Positions 6,257-10,279 of a stretch of 10,279 nt of DNA are shown here, piece by piece. Within the stretch, counting starts at the first letter, position 1, and each line of letters begins with the position of its first letter. A program made the translations under genes and the position numbers. The notes beneath the pieces are model-generated. The model made no database searches and had not been told where the DNA came from. It saw only the letters and a program-made list of their open reading frames with translations. The stretch comes from an uncultured Clostridia bacterium (lineage in GTDB: Bacteria > Bacillota > Clostridia > Oscillospirales > Ruminococcaceae). The stretch is taken from contig CANRLY010000061.1 in assembly GCA_947631585.1 (NCBI GenBank), positions 1 to 10,279 on the forward strand, given 5' to 3'.

Positions 6257-7930
6257 TCAGAACAATCCTGATATATTGCCGTTGTTGTCGCAGTCTATCT
6301 TGTTTGCGGCAGGAAGTTTCGGCAATCCAGGCATGGTCATTATGTCGCCTGTATAAGCCACTGCAAAGCCTGCTCCGGCAGACAGCCTCACGTCACGGAC
6401 GGTTATCTTGAATCCCTCCGGCTTGCCAAGCTTAGACGGGTCGTCGGACAGCGAATACTGAGTCTTTGCAACGCATACGGGCGTTCCCCCGAATCCCAGA
6501 CCCTCTATCTCCTTTATTGCCTTTTCCGCCTGAGCGGTGTATATAACGCCGTCGGCTCTGTATATTTCTTTGGAAAGGATTTCCAACTTCTCTTTGATGG
6601 GAAGTTTCTCATCATAAAGCGGTTTGAATCCGCTTTCGCCGTTCTTTTCGATAGTTTCGCAGACCTTTCTGGCAAGATCGGTCCCGCCCTCGCCGCCTTT
6701 GGCGAATATTTCCGCAAGGGACACCTCAGCTCCCATCTCTTTGCAGAACTGTTCTATAAACTCCACCTCGGCGTCGCTGTCGCTCTGGAAGCGGTTTATC
6801 GCCACTACCACCGGCACGCCGAATTTGCGCATATTTTCAATGTGAGTTTTCAGGTTCACAACGCCTGCTTTGAGAGCTTCCACGTTTTCTTCGGTGAGCT
6901 TGTCTCTTGCCACTCCGCCGTTGTACTTCAACGCCCTGATAGTCGCCACCAGCACCACGCATGACGGCTTCAGTCCGGCAAACCGGCATTTTATGTCAAA
7001 GAACTTCTCCGCCCCCAGGTCAGAACCGAAGCCTGCTTCTGTGATGGCGTAGTCCCCCAGTTTGAGCGCAAGTTTTGTCGCCCTGACGGAATTGCAGCCG
7101 TGGGCGATATTTGCAAACGGACCGCCGTGCATGATCGCCGGAGTGTTCTCCAGAGTCTGCACCAGATTGGGCTTGAGGGCGTCTTTCAGCAAAGCGGTCA
7201 TTGCGCCGCAGCCGCCCAGTTCCTTGGCGTAAACAGCCCGACCGTCCAGCGTGTAGCCTACCAGTATCCTTTCAAGCCTTGCTTTCAGGTCGGCAAGGTC
7301 GGACGCCAGGCAGAGTATCGCCATTATCTCGGAAGCCACCGTTATCTGGAAGCCGTCCTCTCTCGGCACGCCGTTCACCTTTCCGCCAAGACCTACTATT
7401 ATATTCCTCAAAGCACGGTCGTTCATATCCATGCACCGCTTGAACATTATCCGTCTCTGGTCAAGACCCAGAGCGTTTCCCTGCTGGATATGGTTGTCTA
7501 TAAGCGCACAAAGCAGGTTGTTTGCGGCGGTGATAGCGTGCATATCTCCGGTAAAATGCAAATTTATATCTTCCATAGGAACTACCTGCGCATATCCGCC
7601 GCCTGCCGCTCCGCCCTTAATCCCGAAAACAGGTCCCAGGGAGGGTTCTCTCAGGGCAAGCACGGCGTTCTTGCCTATCTTAGCCATTGCCTGAGCAAGT
7701 CCCACCGATACGGTAGTCTTTCCCTCTCCGGCAGGGGTGGGGTTTATGGCGGTAACAAGCACCAGTTTGCCGTCCTCACGGTCTTTCAGCCTGGAAAAAA
7801 GCTCCTCTGAAAGTTTAGCCTTATAGTGACCGTAAGGCTCAAGTTCATCTTCCTTTATGCCAAGCCCTGCGGCGATCTCCGTAATTTTTTTCATTTTCAC
7901 GCTCTGAGCGATCTCGATATCAGTAAGCAA
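6257..7930 (-). CDS. fhs: Formate-tetrahydrofolate ligase
   Basis: Fhs makes 10-formyl-tetrahydrofolate from formate, ATP and THF. It feeds purine synthesis, initiator tRNA formylation or, in acetogens, the Wood-Ljungdahl methyl branch. Length from the chosen start is 557 residues, the family norm. Motifs are the P-loop TPAGEGKTT (65-73), then REPSLGPVFGIKGGAAGGG and the INLHFTGDMHAITAANNLL region. I chose TTG at 7930-7928: GGAGG stands eight bases upstream and the protein then begins MLTDIEIAQ, as expected. An ATG-initiated reading from 8071 adds 47 residues that do not look like the family and cross the upstream terminator. A sigma-70 promoter lies at 7980-8008. No folD or other one-carbon gene is visible here. 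Confidence 0.97.
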   Translation of the reverse strand: MLTDIEIAQSVKMKKITEIAAGLGIKEDELEPYGHYKAKLSEELFSRLKDREDGKLVLVTAINPTPAGEGKTTVSVGLAQAMAKIGKNAVLALREPSLGPVFGIKGGAAGGGYAQVVPMEDINLHFTGDMHAITAANNLLCALIDNHIQQGNALGLDQRRIMFKRCMDMNDRALRNIIVGLGGKVNGVPREDGFQITVASEIMAILCLASDLADLKARLERILVGYTLDGRAVYAKELGGCGAMTALLKDALKPNLVQTLENTPAIMHGGPFANIAHGCNSVRATKLALKLGDYAITEAGFGSDLGAEKFFDIKCRFAGLKPSCVVLVATIRALKYNGGVARDKLTEENVEALKAGVVNLKTHIENMRKFGVPVVVAINRFQSDSDAEVEFIEQFCKEMGAEVSLAEIFAKGGEGGTDLARKVCETIEKNGESGFKPLYDEKLPIKEKLEILSKEIYRADGVIYTAQAEKAIKEIEGLGFGGTPVCVAKTQYSLSDDPSKLGKPEGFKITVRDVRLSAGAGFAVAYTGDIMTMPGLPKLPAANKIDCDNNGNISGLF

Positions 7931-7938
7931 TTTCAAAA

Positions 7939-7943
7939 CCTCC
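7939..7943 (-). promoter_or_regulatory. Ribosome-binding site that sets the fhs TTG start
   Basis: GGAGG on the minus strand, eight bases before TTG at 7930. Another TTG six bases closer has only two bases of spacing and is not usable. Confidence 0.8.
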
Positions 7944-7979
7944 GTCAAAGTATTCAGCCACAAAAAGCGGTCTGAGATA

Positions 7980-8008
7980 ATTATAACAAAAACCGCTGCA
8001 AACTGCAA
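7980..8008 (-). promoter_or_regulatory. Sigma-70-type promoter for fhs
   Basis: On the minus strand a TTGCAG -35 (8008-8003), a 17-base spacer and a perfect TATAAT -10 (7985-7980) are seen. Transcription should start near 7973, giving a leader of about 43 bases before the TTG start. The -35 and spacer overlap the terminator hairpin of the upstream gene. Confidence 0.75.
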
Positions 8009-8017
8009 CGGTTTTTT
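7983..8017 (-). terminator. Rho-independent terminator of the DUF4430-like gene
   Basis: Bases 7988-7995 pair with 8009-8016 (AAAACCG-type arm, 8 bp). After one mismatch, TGCA (7997-8000) pairs with 8004-8007 around a 3-base loop. On the minus strand the stem is followed by TTTTTGTTAT, 30 bp after the stop at 8046. The plus strand also has a T run, but no gene runs toward it from the left. Confidence 0.75.
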
Positions 8018-8045
8018 GAAAATTAGTCCTGTTAAAATAATACAC

Positions 8046-9047
8046 TTAACCTTTACGGCGTTTTGCCGCAACTGCCGAAGCCGCAGCCAGCAGTATCAAG
8101 CTCATGCCGCAGACCTCAGCTCCCGTCTGGACGGGAGTCTCATCGGAAGGAGTCTCATTGGGCTGCTCAGTCGGCTGCTCTGTGGGGGTCTCCGTCGGCT
8201 CTTCGGTGGGAGTCTCATTGGGCTGCTCTGAGGGGGTCTCAGTGGGCTCTTCGGTGGGAGTTTCAGTGGGCTGCTCAGTCGGTTTGTCTGTAGTTCCCTC
8301 TGAGGGCTGTTCAGTCACTTCTTCTCCGCTGAGTTTCAATTTCAGGCTTTCCACCGCTTTATCCAGTTCTTCCTGAGTTATATCTGCGTCGGCAGCAGCG
8401 GAAAGTTCGTCTTTGCAGTCGATATTTTCAGCTTTTGCCTGAGCAAGGAGCTTTGTTATCTCGTCCCTGTTCACCGCCGGCGAAACTGCCGCAGCGCCTC
8501 CCCAGGAGGAGTTGTCCACGCCGATATCGGCGCCGTAGCCGTATATTGTAAACTGTATTCTTACAACATCGCCGTCAGCCGGTGAGTAGCCGTCCAGTCC
8601 CACAGAAGCGGAAACGTTATTCAGGAAGAAATAAAATCCGCTCTCTGAGGTGGAGTCAAATTCGCAAAGGCTTCCCTCCTGCGCCCTGCCGGTAAGTTTT
8701 TCCCTGTCTACCAGGTCGGTCAGGTAATCGGGCAGAACAGCTTCGCTGCTGCCGTCGTCAGCAAATCCGGTTATGTAGCTTCCATAGTCGCCTGCGGTGA
8801 TAATGACATTATCTTCTCCCACCGCACGGACTACCAGGTCCAGACCGTTATCCCCGTCATAAAAGGGGACTTCGGTAGGTTCAAGGATATATCCCTGTCC
8901 TATTGTGAACTTTTCCACCGAAAGCACAACGCTGCCTTTCTGTTCTTCCTTTGCCGCCTGAGTCTCCGCAGCGCAGGCAGCCGTCGGGACTGCCGCCGCC
9001 AATGCCGCCGCAGCTGAGAGCGCAGCGATCCTGCTTAGAATTTTCAT
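8046..9047 (-). CDS. Secreted, anchored DUF4430-like protein with Pro/Thr/Glu stalk
   Basis: The 333-residue protein is exported and probably displayed on the surface. It has a signal peptide MKILSRIAALSAAAALAAAV with likely cleavage after ACAA (about 27). Residues about 65-170 look like DUF4430 (transcobalamin-C-terminal-like): GSYITGF, GFYFFLNNVSAS and GYSPADGDVVRIQFT. A helical stretch at 193-240 (TQEELDKAVESLKLKL) resembles half of a FIVAR module. Residues 244-305 are a TPTEEPTE/QPNETP repeat stalk. The end, PVQTGAE plus a hydrophobic segment (about 313-327) and KRRKG, resembles a sortase signal but is not LPxTG. I chose ATG 9047 because GGAGG lies eight bases upstream; the ATG at 9062 overlaps that site. 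The ligand is unknown. Confidence 0.85.
   Translation of the reverse strand: MKILSRIAALSAAAALAAAVPTAACAAETQAAKEEQKGSVVLSVEKFTIGQGYILEPTEVPFYDGDNGLDLVVRAVGEDNVIITAGDYGSYITGFADDGSSEAVLPDYLTDLVDREKLTGRAQEGSLCEFDSTSESGFYFFLNNVSASVGLDGYSPADGDVVRIQFTIYGYGADIGVDNSSWGGAAAVSPAVNRDEITKLLAQAKAENIDCKDELSAAADADITQEELDKAVESLKLKLSGEEVTEQPSEGTTDKPTEQPTETPTEEPTETPSEQPNETPTEEPTETPTEQPTEQPNETPSDETPVQTGAEVCGMSLILLAAASAVAAKRRKG
8133..8318 (-). repeat. Degenerate tandem repeat coding a Pro/Thr/Glu/Gln stalk
   Basis: It encodes residues 244-305, built from TPTEEPTE, TPSEQPNE and TPTEQPTE units. At DNA level an 18-base block (plus strand AGTCTCATTGGGCTGCTC) occurs at 8151-8168 and again at 8211-8228. That is a 60-base (20-residue) period containing shorter 6- to 24-base sub-repeats. 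Such stalks typically span the cell wall and vary in length between strains. Confidence 0.8.
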
Positions 9048-9055
9048 GATATCGT

Positions 9056-9060
9056 CCTCC
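9056..9060 (-). promoter_or_regulatory. Ribosome-binding site that sets the start of the DUF4430-like gene
   Basis: GGAGG on the minus strand, eight bases before ATG at 9047. It shares a base with the more upstream in-frame ATG (9062-9060), which is therefore not the start. I found no convincing promoter between this site and the rubrerythrin terminator. Confidence 0.75.
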
Positions 9061-9098
9061 ATTTTAAATAATTTCTGAAATTTTTCTGTGTATTTTGT

Positions 9099-9130
9099 TA
9101 AAAAAGATCGGCAGCCTTTTCAGACTGCCG
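9099..9130 (-). terminator. Rho-independent terminator of the rubrerythrin gene
   Basis: On the minus strand CGGCAGTCT (9130-9122) pairs with AGGCTGCCG (9117-9109), including one G-T wobble, around a GAAA tetraloop. ATC and a run of T (9105-9100) follow. It starts 29 bp after the stop codon. Confidence 0.88.
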
Positions 9131-9158
9131 GAAAACTGCTTTTATTCTTATATCCAGA

Positions 9159-9704
9159 TCACTTAAAGTACCTGTCGTAAAGTCCTTTGAAGCCGCAGCC
9201 GTGTCTTGCTTCGTCCTTAGCCATTTCGTGAACTGTGTCATGAACTGCGTCATAGCCCAGTTCCTTAGCCCTCTTAGCAAGTTTCATCTTGCCCTCGCAA
9301 GCTCCGTTTTCTGCCATATATCTCATTTCAAGGTTCTTCTTGGTGGAATCGGTAACTACCTCACCCAGCAGTTCTGCGAACTTAGCAGCGTGTTCCGCTT
9401 CTTCCATAGCAGCTTTTTCATAGTAAAGTCCGACTTCGGGGTAGCCTTCCCTGTAAGCCACTCTTGACATAGCAAGATACATTCCGACTTCTGAACATTC
9501 GCCGTTGAAGTTATCTCTCAGTCCTGCAACGACTTCCTCGTCCAGTCCCTGAGCGCAGCCGACTTTATGCTGGTCAGCCCAAACCAGGCTGTCATCCGCC
9601 GCCTTATTGAATTTTGAGCCGGGAACGCCGCACTGAGGGCATTTTTCGGGAGCGGTCTCTCCCTCGTAAACGTATCCGCATACCGAACAGATCCATCTGG
9701 TCAT
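9159..9704 (-). CDS. Reverse rubrerythrin (rubredoxin domain first)
   Basis: This cytoplasmic non-haem iron protein probably reduces peroxide with electrons from an NAD(P)H-dependent reductase. That role is known for clostridial reverse rubrerythrins and is inferred here. It has 181 residues. A rubredoxin-like iron site comes first: CSVCG (6-10) and CPQCG (22-26). A ferritin-like four-helix domain follows, with diiron ligands in the stretches NGECSEVGMYL (67-77), EEAEHAAKF (101-109), the Glu-containing AENGACEG (131-138) and EMAKDEARHG (160-169). Classical rubrerythrins have the opposite order. GGAGG lies eight bases before the ATG. It has its own promoter (9754-9782) and terminator, so it is probably monocistronic. 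A palindrome near its transcription start may be an operator. Confidence 0.93.
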   Translation of the reverse strand: MTRWICSVCGYVYEGETAPEKCPQCGVPGSKFNKAADDSLVWADQHKVGCAQGLDEEVVAGLRDNFNGECSEVGMYLAMSRVAYREGYPEVGLYYEKAAMEEAEHAAKFAELLGEVVTDSTKKNLEMRYMAENGACEGKMKLAKRAKELGYDAVHDTVHEMAKDEARHGCGFKGLYDRYFK

Positions 9705-9732
9705 GATACATACCTCCGTTATTTTGTTTTAG

Positions 9733-9750
9733 ATTACTGTTATCAGCAAT
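9733..9750. promoter_or_regulatory. Imperfect palindrome at the rubrerythrin transcription start
   Basis: ATTACTG-TTAT-CAGCAAT has 7-base arms with one mismatch and a 4-base centre. It begins four bases downstream of the -10 and covers the expected start point (about 9747), where a repressor could act. I cannot assign the regulator, and the sequence is not a clear PerR box. Confidence 0.35.
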
Positions 9751-9753
9751 TAA

Positions 9754-9782
9754 AATGTAACACAAAACCAAAATTTAGTCAA
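9754..9782 (-). promoter_or_regulatory. Sigma-70-type promoter of the rubrerythrin gene
   Basis: On the minus strand a TTGACT -35 (9782-9777), a 17-base spacer and a TACATT -10 (9759-9754). Predicted transcription start is near 9747, about 43 bases before the ATG. Confidence 0.75.
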
Positions 9783-9816
9783 CACACGGCTTATTAACAT
9801 TTTATGAATAGTGTTT

Positions 9817-9853
9817 GCTGTGAAATTGTCTCACGGCAAGTCCGGCTGCCGTG
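9817..9853. repeat. Overlapping inverted repeats upstream of the rightward promoter
   Basis: GCTGTGA (9817-9823) pairs with TCACGGC (9831-9837), including one G-T wobble. CACGGCA (9832-9838) pairs perfectly with TGCCGTG (9847-9853). The two pairings share the middle arm, so they exclude each other. The block ends three bases before the -35 at 9857 and is upstream of both divergent transcription starts. A DNA-level operator is therefore more plausible than an RNA structure. Function unknown. Confidence 0.45.
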
Positions 9854-9856
9854 CTG

Positions 9857-9886
9857 TTGACAAAACGGTCTCAGGTATAGTATAAT
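9857..9886 (+). promoter_or_regulatory. Consensus sigma-70-type promoter for the small membrane gene and ung
   Basis: Perfect TTGACA (9857-9862) and perfect TATAAT (9881-9886), 18 bases apart. Transcription should begin near 9893, about 28 bases before the ATG at 9921. It is the strongest-looking promoter in the window. Confidence 0.85.
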
Positions 9887-9920
9887 AAGGGGAGACTCAA
9901 CCACGAAAGGAACGTAAACG

Positions 9921-10082
9921 ATGGCGTCAAACAAGAAGAATCACAAGCGTCCGGTGAAAGCCGCACCGGTCGAAGAACAGAGAAGCAAGGCTAAAAACCT
10001 GCTGTTCAGGGTCATGGCGGTAGTCATTGCTGCGCTGATGCTATTAGGCATAGTTATCACTGCGGCATTTTCATCTTTCTGA
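9921..10082 (+). CDS. Small single-pass membrane protein, function unknown
   Basis: This 53-residue gene starts at ATG 9921 with AAAGGAA about eight bases before it. The first 30 residues are strongly basic and polar (MASNKKNHKRPVKAAPVEEQ, then RSKAKN). They are followed by one hydrophobic segment (about 31-50, MAVVIAALMLLGIVITAAF) and a short SSF end. By the positive-inside rule the N-terminus should be cytoplasmic. It lacks the VWP-type motif of SecE, and I recognise no family. It is supported as a real gene by the consensus promoter and ribosome-binding site just upstream and by the 1-bp junction with ung. Confidence 0.72.
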   Translation: MASNKKNHKRPVKAAPVEEQRSKAKNLLFRVMAVVIAALMLLGIVITAAFSSF

Positions 10083-10083
10083 G

Positions 10084-10279
10084 ATGGTAAGCATAGGCAA
10101 CAGCTGGGACAAGCTCCTGGCGGAGGAATTTACAAAAGAATACTATCTGAAGCTTCGGGAGTTTCTGAAGCATGAATATGCGACGCAGAGGGTCTTTCCG
10201 GATATGTACGACATTTTCAACGCTCTGAAAGCGGTGCCTTACGAAAAAGTCAAAGCGGTCATCATCGGGCAGGACCCAT
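10084..10279 (+). CDS. ung: Uracil-DNA glycosylase, partial (cut by the window end)
   Basis: Ung removes uracil from DNA as the first step of base excision repair. Only the first 65 residues are present. They fit family 1: IGNSWDKLLAEEF at the start, VFPDMYDIFNALK (38-50) and VKAVIIGQDP (56-65), which contains the catalytic Asp64 of the GQDPY motif. The ATG follows the stop of the small membrane gene after a single base. No Shine-Dalgarno sequence is visible before it, so it is probably translated by coupling to that gene. The remaining two thirds lie beyond the window. Confidence 0.95.
   Translation, partial: MVSIGNSWDKLLAEEFTKEYYLKLREFLKHEYATQRVFPDMYDIFNALKAVPYEKVKAVIIGQDP

Noticed and set aside
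7100..7810. 236-codon open frame on the plus strand inside fhs
   Set aside because: Antisense to a highly conserved enzyme; no ribosome-binding site, promoter or domain.
7931..7979. A tetrahydrofolate riboswitch upstream of fhs
   Set aside because: The predicted leader is only about 43 bases and holds no folded aptamer-like structure.
7931..8071. N-terminal extension of fhs from an ATG at 8071
   Set aside because: The extra 47 residues cross the upstream terminator and the fhs promoter, and the TTG at 7930 has the proper GGAGG and the family-typical start.
8133..8318. The repeat tract as a CRISPR array
   Set aside because: The repeats are short, degenerate, codon-phased and lie within a coding frame; there are no unique spacers of constant length.
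8104..8376. Plus-strand open frame giving a VSVGSSVGVSLGCS-like repeat protein
   Set aside because: It is the complement of the Pro/Thr/Glu stalk repeat; the repeats come from the real gene on the other strand.
9832..9853. The CACGGCA/TGCCGTG hairpin as a terminator
   Set aside because: It lies upstream of both divergent transcription starts, and neither side has a T run.
9921..10082. The 53-residue protein as SecE
   Set aside because: Size and single membrane span fit, but the conserved VWP-type motif is missing, the membrane span is at the very end, and the neighbours are not nusG/rpl genes.

Overview
The window looks like a core-chromosome segment from an anaerobic, gut-type Firmicute. 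A Ruminococcus-like Oscillospiraceae is my best guess, inferred and not proven. The reasons are strong GGAGG ribosome-binding sites, frequent TTG starts, roughly balanced base composition, a rubredoxin-first (reverse) rubrerythrin, a formate-tetrahydrofolate ligase, and secreted proteins with Ala-rich leaders and Pro/Thr/Glu stalks. I see no phage, IS element, CRISPR array, tRNA or rRNA.

Layout. Positions 16-2490 (+) hold peptide chain release factor 3 (prfC) followed after 15 bp by a lipoprotein of unknown function. They run into a strong, probably bidirectional terminator at 2528-2566. From the other side a minus-strand block converges on it, in transcription order: fhs (7930-6257), a VanY-type D,D-carboxypeptidase (6198-5320), a membrane DUF3810-type HExxH protein (5310-4198), tsaE (4184-3708), tsaB (3763-3053) and rpiB (3036-2584). 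Gaps inside the block are 58 bp or less, tsaE and tsaB overlap, and I see no internal terminator. One transcript from the fhs promoter is therefore possible. The fhs promoter sits inside the terminator hairpin of the gene before it, a secreted DUF4430-like protein (9047-8046) with a Pro/Thr/Glu repeat stalk and a C-terminal anchor. Before that lies the rubrerythrin gene (9704-9159) with its own promoter and terminator.

A divergent intergenic region (9705-9920) carries two good sigma-70-type promoters back to back plus several inverted repeats. The rightward promoter drives a 53-residue membrane protein (9921-10082) and, 1 bp later, ung (uracil-DNA glycosylase), which the window end cuts just after its catalytic aspartate.

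Functionally the window mixes translation (RF3; TsaE/TsaB for the t6A tRNA modification), one-carbon and pentose metabolism (Fhs, RpiB), cell-envelope work (VanY-like enzyme, DUF3810, lipoprotein, DUF4430 protein), oxygen/peroxide defence (rubrerythrin) and DNA repair (Ung). I did not find a clearly new multi-gene system. The most unusual points are an RF3 whose P-loop lacks the usual aspartate, a TsaB with a changed DAR motif, a promoter embedded in a terminator, and the repeat-rich divergent control region.
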